DNA from: an uncultured Bacteroidota bacterium
GTDB taxonomy: Bacteria > Bacteroidota > Bacteroidia > B-17B0 > Aurantibacillaceae
Assembly (NCBI GenBank): GCA_903893815.1
Contig: CAITNS010000058.1
Span: 89,478 to 153,477, forward strand
Length of the DNA stretch: 64,000 nucleotides
Direction of reading: 5' to 3'
Positions 53,406 through 61,001 of the stretch are shown in pieces (the first letter of the stretch is position 1; each line of letters starts with the position of its first letter). The translations under genes were made by a program, and so were the position numbers. Below the pieces are notes generated by a model, which searched no databases, had not been told where the DNA came from, and worked only from the letters and a program-made list of their open reading frames with translations.

Positions 53406-55217
53406 TTATTTTGAAACTAATGTTTTACCCATACGTTTACGCTCGTTTTCATCTAAATAGATTTTACGTAAACGGATAAAAGTTGGAGTAATTTCAACAT
53501 ATTCATCACCTTGGATATATTCCATGGCTTCTTCTAAACTGAAATTGATTTTTGGTACGATACGCATTTTGTCATCAGTACCTGATGCACGCATGTTTGT
53601 TAATTGTTTTTCTGTACAAATATTTACTACTAAATCATCAGGGCGGATATGTTCTCCAATTACCATACCTGGGTATATTTCGTCTCCAGCTTCAACAAAA
53701 AACTTACCGCGATCTTGTAATTTATCAATAGAATAAGCTACTGCAGTTCCTTTATCTTTAGAAATTAAAACTCCTGCAATACGACTAGGAATTGGGCCTT
53801 TCCATGGTTCGTAATCTTTAAAACGGTGAGCCATAATAGCCTCACCAGCTGTGGCCGTTAGCACATTATTACGTAAACCAATAATACCACGAGAAGGAAT
53901 TTCAAATTCAATATGCGTTAAATCTCCTTTAGCTTCCATGATTAATAAATTACCTTTACGTTGAGTTACTAAGTCAATTACTTTAGAAGCTGATTCTTGA
54001 GGAACATCAACCGTTAATACCTCTATTGGCTCACATTTTTGTCCGTCAATTTCTTTTACAATAACTTGTGGCTGCCCTAATTGTAACTCATATCCCTCAC
54101 GACGCATCGTTTCAATTAAAACAGATAAATGCAAGATACCACGTCCAAATACTAAATAAGAATCAGGAGATGATGTTTCTTCAACACGCATCGCTAAGTT
54201 TTTTTCTAATTCTTTATATAAACGATCACGTAAGTGACGAGAAGTAACAAATTTACCATCTTTACCAAAGAACGGTGAGTTATTAATAGTAAATAACATA
54301 CTCATGGTTGGCTCATCAATTTTCATGGTTGGCATTGCTTCTGGAGAATCGAAATCCGCAACTGTATCACCAATTTCAAATCCTTCAATTCCAGTAAATG
54401 CACAAATATCACCAGTTTGAACTTCGGTAACTTTAACTTTACCTAAACCTTCGAAAACGTATAATTCTTTAATACGAGATTTTTGAATTCTACCATCACG
54501 TTTTACAACTGAAACTGGCATATTTTCTTTAATGATTCCACGGAATACACGGCCTACAGCAATACGACCAATAAAAGAAGAATAATCTAAAGATGTAATT
54601 TGAATTTGTAATGTTCCAACACGCTCAGGTGCTGTAGGAATATTTTCTAAAATAGTATCTAATAAGTAGGTAACATCAGTTGTAGGTGTTTTATAATCAG
54701 CTGCCATCCAGCCTTGTTTACTAGAACCGTAAACTGTAGGGAAGTTCAATTGATCTTCAGAAGCATCTAAATTAAAGAATAAATCAAATACGTTATCATG
54801 AACTTCTTCAGGACGACAGTTTGGTTTATCTACTTTATTAATCACTACAATCGCTTTTTTACCTGCTGCAATGGCTTTTTGAGTAACAAAACGTGTTTGA
54901 GGCATAGGCCCTTCAAAAGCATCTACTAATAAAATTACTCCATCCGCCATGTTTAATGTACGTTCAACTTCTCCACCAAAGTCAGCATGGCCTGGTGTGT
55001 CAATGATGTTAATTTTTGTTCCTTTATAGGTAACTGATACGTTTTTTGCTAAGATAGTAATACCACGCTCACGCTCTAAGTCGTTGTTATCAAGGATTAA
55101 CTCACCTGAAGCTTGGTTTTCACGAAATAAATTACACTGGTGTAAAATTTTATCTACTAATGTTGTTTTCCCGTGATCGACATGGGCAATGATGGCAATG
55201 TTTCTAATTTCTGACAT
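53406..55217 (-). CDS. typA: Ribosome-associated GTPase TypA/BipA
   Basis: 603 aa. G motifs: [13 protein letters not shown] (about 11-23), RGITILAKN (switch), [23 protein letters not shown]-like domains II, III and V follow, ending in the TypA-specific C-terminal domain ([37 protein letters not shown]). Translational GTPase for ribosome assembly and stress. A strong TTG-19-TAGTTTTG promoter precedes it. Confidence 0.98.
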   Translation of the reverse strand: MSEIRNIAIIAHVDHGKTTLVDKILHQCNLFRENQASGELILDNNDLERERGITILAKNVSVTYKGTKINIIDTPGHADFGGEVERTLNMADGVILLVDAFEGPMPQTRFVTQKAIAAGKKAIVVINKVDKPNCRPEEVHDNVFDLFFNLDASEDQLNFPTVYGSSKQGWMAADYKTPTTDVTYLLDTILENIPTAPERVGTLQIQITSLDYSSFIGRIAVGRVFRGIIKENMPVSVVKRDGRIQKSRIKELYVFEGLGKVKVTEVQTGDICAFTGIEGFEIGDTVADFDSPEAMPTMKIDEPTMSMLFTINNSPFFGKDGKFVTSRHLRDRLYKELEKNLAMRVEETSSPDSYLVFGRGILHLSVLIETMRREGYELQLGQPQVIVKEIDGQKCEPIEVLTVDVPQESASKVIDLVTQRKGNLLIMEAKGDLTHIEFEIPSRGIIGLRNNVLTATAGEAIMAHRFKDYEPWKGPIPSRIAGVLISKDKGTAVAYSIDKLQDRGKFFVEAGDEIYPGMVIGEHIRPDDLVVNICTEKQLTNMRASGTDDKMRIVPKINFSLEEAMEYIQGDEYVEITPTFIRLRKIYLDENERKRMGKTLVSK

Positions 55218-55237
55218 GGTATATTTTAATAAGGGCG

Positions 55238-55267
55238 CAAAACTACGAATTTTAAGTGAGAAACCAA
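55238..55267 (-). promoter_or_regulatory. Promoter of typA
   Basis: TTG (55265-55267), spacer of exactly 19 nt, TAGTTTTG (55238-55245); the ATG follows 20 nt later. Confidence 0.7.
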
Positions 55268-55364
55268 CTTTATCTGATTGAAAATCTACACTTTATCGTT
55301 AAATAAGCGTTAAATTATGACTATTTGAGATGATTTTTGCGATTTAGTGCATTTACAAATTGTT

Positions 55365-57458
55365 ATGTTAATTTTGAGACATCTTAATTTCAAATTGTCA
55401 AATTCATTAAAATATTTACTTGTTGTTTTAGTTTTTACTATTGCACTTATTGTTTTTTCTTGTGAGGCACCAGAAGGAAACACAAAAACACAAGCGGTAA
55501 AAAAAGACACGTTGATTTACTTGAATCATTCTGACTCCGCAAAGTATGTTGGCATTAGCACTTGTAAATTATGTCACCAAGATATTTATAACACGTTTAT
55601 TAAAACTGGCATGGGGAAATCGTTTGATTTAGCTTCAAAAGAAAAATCAGCTGCGAATTACCATACCTCTATCGTTCATGATAAAATTGGCAATTTTTAT
55701 TATAAAGCTTTTTGGCTAAACGATAGTTTGCAGTTTTTAGAATACCGTTTGCAAGGAAAAGATACAATTTTCAAAAGACAAGAAACTGTTGATTTTATAG
55801 TAGGTTCAGGGCAACACACAAATTCACATATTCAATCGGAGAATGGTTATTTAAATCAAATGCCGATGACGTTTTATACTCAAAAACAGAAATGGGATTT
55901 GCCGCCAGGTTTTGAAAATGGCAATAATAGCAGGTTTATGCGAAAAATTGGTTTGGAGTGCATGAGCTGTCATAACAACTATCCCGATTTTGTTTTAGGT
56001 TCTGAAAATAAATTTAAATCGGTACCCGAAGGCATAAATTGTGAACGTTGCCACGGACCAGGAAGTATGCATGTTGAAGAAAGACGAACCGGAAGTAAAA
56101 TAGATACGTCAAAATATATTGACTATAGTATTGTGAACCCTGCAAAGTTGAGTGTTGATGCTCAATTTGATATTTGCCAACGATGCCATTTACAAGGCAA
56201 TACAATTTTAAAAGAAGGAAAATCATTTTACGACTTTAAACCAGGCATGAAGTTAAGCGACTATATGACTGTTTTTTTACCAAAGTATAAGCACGCAGAT
56301 GATGAGTTTATAATGGCCTCGCATGCCGATAGATTAAAACAAAGTCAGTGTTTTATAGCTTCGGCAAGCTCAGCTACCGAAACAACTTCCAACAAATTAA
56401 AACCGTACAAAGATGCCATGACTTGTGTTACTTGCCACAATCCACATGTGAGTGTGAGAGAAACAAATCCTAATGTTTTTAATGATGCGTGTAACTCTTG
56501 TCACATTAGAGGGATAGAAAACCCTTCGACTTCGCTTAAGGTGACAGGAAAAATTGGCTCAAAATTAATTTGTAATAAAAAAGGAATTACAAAAATTTCT
56601 AATTGCGTTAGTTGTCATATGCCGAAGTCGGGCTCAATTGATATTCCACATGTAACGGTTCACGACCATTACATCAGAAAACCAATGACTAAAAAAGACA
56701 AAGCCGGTATAAAAGAATTTATTGGTCTTTATGCTATTAATGAAAAACAGCCAAGCTCGATAATAAAAGCAAAAGCATACTTAAATCAATTTGAAAAATT
56801 TGAAAACAAACTATATTATTTAGACAGTGCCGCTTTTTATTTAAAAGATAAAACTGCAAATGATTTAAAAATAAATTTTGAACCCTTAATTCAGTTAAAC
56901 TTCAATAAAAATGATTTTAATAAAATTGTAATTTATGTAAATAGATTATCAGATAATTATTTGCTTAGTAATGTATTAATAAAAAAATCATACTCCAATG
57001 ATGATGCCTGGACAAGTTACCGCATTGGCGAGGCTTTTTACAACTTAGGAGATAATCAAAGAGCTATAAATTACTACAAAAATGCTGTCACCTTAGCACC
57101 TTTTGGTTTAGATTTTAAAACCAAATATGGCGCAGCTTTAGCTGCTAAAGGACTATTGCCCAATGCAGAAAAAGAGTTTATTGACATATTAAAAGAAAAT
57201 CCAAAACACGTTTCGGCACTTACCAATTTAGGTTATGTGAAATTAGCACAAGGACAAGTTATGGAAGCTGAAAAATTATATTTTAAAGCATTGGCTTTAG
57301 ATCCTGACTATGAAGCTTTACTGCTAAATGTTGCTGGACTATATGCTTATAAAAAAGAGTTTAAAAAATCAGAATTATATTTATCTCAACTTTTAAAACG
57401 TAATCCAAATAACAAACAAGCAAAGCAAGCATTAACACAAATAAAAGGATTAAACTAA
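55365..57458 (+). CDS. Heptaheme c-type cytochrome lipoprotein with C-terminal TPRs
   Basis: 697 aa from ATG 55365; a GTG six codons earlier is less likely. Lipobox ending at Cys33 (IALIVFSC), so a lipoprotein. Seven CXXCH haem motifs at about 67, 199, 226, 271, 354, 376 and 414 resemble cytochrome c554-type multihaem domains. From about residue 540 three or so TPRs follow (YRIGEAFYNLGDNQRAINYY, NPKHVSALTNLGYVKLAQGQ). Two palindromic mini-elements are inserted in frame (about 330-340 and 385-394). Probably an electron carrier at a membrane surface facing the periplasm or outside. 1 nt before aroB. Confidence 0.9.
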   Translation: MLILRHLNFKLSNSLKYLLVVLVFTIALIVFSCEAPEGNTKTQAVKKDTLIYLNHSDSAKYVGISTCKLCHQDIYNTFIKTGMGKSFDLASKEKSAANYHTSIVHDKIGNFYYKAFWLNDSLQFLEYRLQGKDTIFKRQETVDFIVGSGQHTNSHIQSENGYLNQMPMTFYTQKQKWDLPPGFENGNNSRFMRKIGLECMSCHNNYPDFVLGSENKFKSVPEGINCERCHGPGSMHVEERRTGSKIDTSKYIDYSIVNPAKLSVDAQFDICQRCHLQGNTILKEGKSFYDFKPGMKLSDYMTVFLPKYKHADDEFIMASHADRLKQSQCFIASASSATETTSNKLKPYKDAMTCVTCHNPHVSVRETNPNVFNDACNSCHIRGIENPSTSLKVTGKIGSKLICNKKGITKISNCVSCHMPKSGSIDIPHVTVHDHYIRKPMTKKDKAGIKEFIGLYAINEKQPSSIIKAKAYLNQFEKFENKLYYLDSAAFYLKDKTANDLKINFEPLIQLNFNKNDFNKIVIYVNRLSDNYLLSNVLIKKSYSNDDAWTSYRIGEAFYNLGDNQRAINYYKNAVTLAPFGLDFKTKYGAALAAKGLLPNAEKEFIDILKENPKHVSALTNLGYVKLAQGQVMEAEKLYFKALALDPDYEALLLNVAGLYAYKKEFKKSELYLSQLLKRNPNNKQAKQALTQIKGLN
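56359..56384. repeat. In-frame palindromic mini-element in the cytochrome gene (1)
   Basis: CTTCGGCAAGCTCAGCTACCGAA belongs to the CTTCGRCAAGCTCAG type seen also at 61.6 kb. It encodes SASSATE between haem motifs 4 and 5. Confidence 0.55.
56521..56547. repeat. In-frame palindromic mini-element in the cytochrome gene (2)
   Basis: ACCCTTCGACTTCGCTTAAG followed by GTGACAG, a near-palindromic element encoding NPSTSLKVT just after haem motif 6. Confidence 0.6.
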
Positions 57459-57459
57459 A

Positions 57460-58506
57460 ATGGCAACTATAAAATCAACAAACTATTCTATTTACATTGG
57501 AGAAAAAAGTTTACCAACTTTAGTTAAATTTTTAACTAAAAACAGCTATACAAACTATTTTATTATTTGTGATGAACATACTTTTGAGAAATGCTTACCA
57601 ACTTTATTATTTAACGTGCCACAATTACATGAAGCCGAAATTATAGAATTAGAAAGTGGCGAAGATAAAAAAACACTAGAAACCTGTTTGCAAGTGTGGG
57701 GCGCATTAACAGATGCCGGCGCAGATAAAAAAAGTTTACTTATCAATTTAGGCGGAGGTGTAATTTCTGATTTAGGTGGATTTGTAGCTTCAACATTTAA
57801 AAGAGGAATCCATTTTATAAATATACCTACCACTTTATTATCCATGGTAGATGCCAGTGTTGGCGGAAAAACAGGTGTCGATTTTGAAGGCATAAAAAAT
57901 CATATTGGCACAACAAGCCAACCAAAAGGAGTTTTTGTGAATCCTGAATTTTTAAAAACACTATCTGAACGTCAAATAAAAAATGGCTTTGCTGAAGTAA
58001 TTAAAATAGCCTTAATTGCTGACAAAGAATTTTGGAAAGAATTAAAATCTGTTAAGGAATTCTATTCTGAAAAAATAATTACAAAAGCCATTGAATTAAA
58101 AAATACAATTGTAAAAAAAGATTTATACGAAAACGATTTACGCAAATGTTTGAATTTTGGGCATAACATTGGCCATGCTTTAGAAAGTGCTTTGATTGAA
58201 CAAAAGAAAGATATTTTACATGGCGAAGCAGTTGCTGCAGGAATGCTAATGGAAGCTGATATCGCCAATACTTTAAAACGTATTAACGTAAAAGAATTAA
58301 AAGAAATTTTGGACTACATAAATTTTATTTACCCAAAAATAAAATTATCCAACTCTACAAAAGAACTCCTTTTGAAATATATTTTACATGATAAAAAAAA
58401 TGAAGGGGATGCGCTTTGTTTTTCTCTGCCAAAAAACATTGGATGTTATGAATTATATAATGGAGTTAAAATAGAACTTATTAAAAATGCATTAGTAAAT
58501 TATTAA
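57460..58506 (+). CDS. aroB: 3-dehydroquinate synthase
   Basis: 348 aa. The NAD-binding GGGVISDLGGFVASTFKRGI, IPTTLLSMVDASVGGKTGVDF and the metal-binding His residues in LNFGHNIGHALE and LHGEAVAAGM are canonical. It converts DAHP to 3-dehydroquinate, the step after the DAHP synthase at 1.8 kb. Its ATG follows the cytochrome stop by 1 nt, so the two are co-transcribed, although functionally unrelated. Confidence 0.98.
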   Translation: MATIKSTNYSIYIGEKSLPTLVKFLTKNSYTNYFIICDEHTFEKCLPTLLFNVPQLHEAEIIELESGEDKKTLETCLQVWGALTDAGADKKSLLINLGGGVISDLGGFVASTFKRGIHFINIPTTLLSMVDASVGGKTGVDFEGIKNHIGTTSQPKGVFVNPEFLKTLSERQIKNGFAEVIKIALIADKEFWKELKSVKEFYSEKIITKAIELKNTIVKKDLYENDLRKCLNFGHNIGHALESALIEQKKDILHGEAVAAGMLMEADIANTLKRINVKELKEILDYINFIYPKIKLSNSTKELLLKYILHDKKNEGDALCFSLPKNIGCYELYNGVKIELIKNALVNY

Positions 58507-58624
58507 TTAGATATTGCTAAACCATTTATAACCAAAAAAAAGTATATTTGATTAGCATTTAAAAATTAAACATGACATAACTTATTTTTATGTAATATAA
58601 AACATTAGCGTTTGCTAACCATCC

Positions 58625-58793
58625 TGTTGTTGAAAGGTCGAAAATTCACGTGCGCAGGGAAGTTTAAGCATAACGCTCACGGTAAAGCATGGGCGTTGCT
58701 TTACTTTGTGCACAGGGCTTCGACCCCCTCAACAACAAGTATTTGCAACTGTCCCACACTGATTTATTTAACCTAACCGCTGCTGCGGGACAG
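58625..58793. other. GC-rich structured intergenic element upstream of the LamG gene
   Basis: The 310-bp gap between aroB and the LamG gene has no good coding frame. Instead it contains three nested or serial stem-loops: TGTTGTTGAAAGGTCGAA (58625-58642) with TTCGACCCCCTCAACAACA (58719-58737); GTAAAGCA (58682-58689) with TGCTTTAC (58697-58704); CTGTCCCAC (58749-58757) with GCGGGACAG (58785-58793). Base composition is visibly richer in G and C than the surroundings. Either a structured RNA leader or a repeat element. Confidence 0.5.
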
Positions 58794-58816
58794 AGTAGTA
58801 TAAAACAAATTATACT

Positions 58817-59866
58817 ATGATTAAAAAAAGTGTACTCTTAACAGCTCTGGCTATAGCCGGATTTGCTGTAACAAGCTTAGCGCAAACAGTTCCTAATTAT
58901 GTGCCTACAAATGGTTTAGTTGGTTGGTGGCCATTTAACGGCAACGCTACTGATGAAAGTGGAAATGGGAATAATGGAACAGTTAATGGCGCGTCTTTGA
59001 CATCAGACAGAAACAGCTTATCTAATTCAGCATATAGCTTTAATGGGACATCTAATTATATTGAAATCAACCTTATTAATGCACTTAACACGGCAAATGT
59101 AAATGGATTAACACTTTCTGGTTGGACAAATATGTCTTCGCTAACTAATCAACCTCAATCGATAATATTTATGGCTGATAACCTAAATAATGGTTTTAAT
59201 ACAGGCTATGATTACACAACAACGAAATTATATGGACAAGCTGGAAATTCAGGAGTTCCAGCTTCTTTTTTTATTTCTTCGGCAAACACTGTTTTGTCTA
59301 ACAGTTGGTATAATGTTGTTATGACTTGTGATTTTAATTCTAATAATTCTAAATTGTATATTAATGGTGTTTTACAATCTCAGTCATCTTCAACCTTAAT
59401 AAATCCTGTATTATCAAAAATTTTTATTGGCAGTGCATATAATCAAGTTTGGTATCAAAATGGCAAACTTGATGACATCGGCATCTGGAATCGTGCTTTG
59501 TCACAGCAAGAAATTACAGGTTTATATAATGGTAATATTTGCTACCAAACTATCACAGTTACGGATACACTTTTAATTAATACTAATATAACAGGTTTTA
59601 ATCCGGTAACTTACCAAAATACTATTAAAATATGGCCAAACCCAACTAACGATCATATTACTATTGATAACGGCAACTTGGCTAATTTAACAGGTCATCA
59701 AATTAAAATCAGTAATGCGTTGGGGCAACAAGTATTTCAGTCTGCCATTACACAGCAACAATTTTATGTGAATATGAGTACTTGGGGTGGCAATGGTATT
59801 TATTTTGTTAACCTCATCAATGCGCAGGGCGTTACCATCGAAACCCGAAAAATTGTGTTGCAGTAG
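58817..59866 (+). CDS. LamG-domain T9SS-secreted protein
   Basis: 349 aa. Signal peptide (to about 22, SLAQ). A LamG/concanavalin-like domain (about 30-240) with the standard opening LVGWWPFNGNATDESGNGNNG, then YSFNGTSNYIEI, KLYINGVLQSQ and KLDDIGIWNRALSQQEI. The last about 80 residues (IKIWPNPTNDHITID, GIYFVNLINAQG, ETRKIVLQ) are a type A T9SS sorting domain. Probably a surface glycan-binding or adhesive protein. Own terminator downstream; structured element upstream. Confidence 0.92.
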   Translation: MIKKSVLLTALAIAGFAVTSLAQTVPNYVPTNGLVGWWPFNGNATDESGNGNNGTVNGASLTSDRNSLSNSAYSFNGTSNYIEINLINALNTANVNGLTLSGWTNMSSLTNQPQSIIFMADNLNNGFNTGYDYTTTKLYGQAGNSGVPASFFISSANTVLSNSWYNVVMTCDFNSNNSKLYINGVLQSQSSSTLINPVLSKIFIGSAYNQVWYQNGKLDDIGIWNRALSQQEITGLYNGNICYQTITVTDTLLINTNITGFNPVTYQNTIKIWPNPTNDHITIDNGNLANLTGHQIKISNALGQQVFQSAITQQQFYVNMSTWGGNGIYFVNLINAQGVTIETRKIVLQ

Positions 59867-59891
59867 TTTTTTAGTTTTTTTAAAGTATTAA

Positions 59892-59997
59892 GTCATGCTG
59901 AATTAGTGGGTCATGCTGATACCGATAGCTATCGGTATGATTCAGCATCTATGTAATTAAATCAGAGTTGAGATTCCGAGTCAAGCTCGGAATGACA
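59892..59997. repeat. Palindromic intergenic element
   Basis: A perfect 20-nt palindrome (59919-59938, ATACCGAT/ATCGGTAT around AGCT) lies within a 9-bp inverted pair ATGCTGAAT/ATTCAGCAT (59895-59903, 59940-59948). A second hairpin ATTCCGAG/CTCGGAAT follows at 59973-59993. Located between the LamG stop and its terminator. Confidence 0.75.
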
Positions 59998-60017
59998 GAA
60001 CGAATAATTTTTCTTAA

Positions 60018-60050
60018 AGAAGTTACCTCAGAAGGGTAGCTTCTTTTTTT
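60018..60050 (+). terminator. Rho-independent terminator after the LamG gene
   Basis: AGAAGTTACC pairs with GGTAGCTTCT (one wobble), 7-nt loop, then a run of Ts. Confidence 0.8.
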
Positions 60051-60119
60051 GTTAGGTGGAATAAATTTGTTAGTTTACTAATACCGCAAACTCAAAACAT
60101 GAAACTCAAAAAAATGTCA

Positions 60120-60797
60120 TTAATCCTCTTTGCCAGCTAATACCACTACAATTTCACCTTTTACAGTTTTAGCAGTAAAGTGTGCAATTAGTTCGTCAAC
60201 AGTTCCGCGAGCGTTTTCTTCATATAGTTTTGATAATTCTCGCGATACAGAAACTTGTCTGTCGCCGCTTAAATACTCTTTAAACTCTTCTAATAATTTT
60301 ACTAATCTAAAAGGCGATTCGTAAAATATCATCGTGCGTGTTTCTTCTTTTAAAGAAAGTAATTTGGTATGTCTGCCTTTTTTTTGTGGTAAGAATCCAT
60401 AAAAAACAAAGCTATCGCAAGGCAAACCACTGTTTACTAAAGCCGGAACAAATGCTGTTGCTCCCGGCAAAGTTTCAACGGCTACATGATGTTTAATGCA
60501 TTCTCGCACTAATAAAAACCCCGGATCAGAAATAGCTGGAGTGCCGGCATCCGAAATTAAAGCCACAGATTTATTAGAAGAAATCATTTCTACAATTTGC
60601 TCAACTGTTGCATGCTCGTTGTGTGCATGATAAGAACGTAAAGGTTTGTCAATTTTAAAATGACGCAATAAATGAATGCTATTTCGAGTGTCTTCAGCTA
60701 AAATTAAATCAACCATATTTAAAACCTTAATGGCTCTAAAGGTCATGTCTTCTAAATTGCCAATTGGAGTTGGTACTATATAAAGTTTTGCTGTCAT
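60120..60797 (-). CDS. rsmI: 16S rRNA (cytidine-1402-2'-O)-methyltransferase
   Basis: 225 aa, tetrapyrrole-methylase fold. VPTPIGNLEDMTFRAIKVL, LAEDTRNS, LISDAGTPAISDPG and LPGATAFVPALVNSGLP are the RsmI signature, and YESPFRLVKLLEEF follows. It methylates C1402 in the decoding centre together with RsmH. The C-terminal extension of some homologues is lacking, as in short RsmI forms. Confidence 0.96.
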   Translation of the reverse strand: MTAKLYIVPTPIGNLEDMTFRAIKVLNMVDLILAEDTRNSIHLLRHFKIDKPLRSYHAHNEHATVEQIVEMISSNKSVALISDAGTPAISDPGFLLVRECIKHHVAVETLPGATAFVPALVNSGLPCDSFVFYGFLPQKKGRHTKLLSLKEETRTMIFYESPFRLVKLLEEFKEYLSGDRQVSVSRELSKLYEENARGTVDELIAHFTAKTVKGEIVVVLAGKED

Positions 60798-61001
60798 ACA
60801 ATAGTTAAAAGTACAATTTTTTATTTAATCAAAAATAAATCTAAAAAATTGTAGGAGTTATGAATTACAAATTTTTAAGACAATAATATTAAGCAAACTA
60901 AATAAAAACCGTTTAATTAAGTTGAATGGAAAGCCAACATTCTATAAACATACTTCAGCACTATTTTTTTAAGTGTTATGTAAATGCTCTAATTTACTCG
61001 G

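Noticed and set aside
58561..58816. Integron attC site
   Set aside because: The inverted arms lack the GTTRRRY/RYYYAAC core pair at the right places, and no integrase is present.
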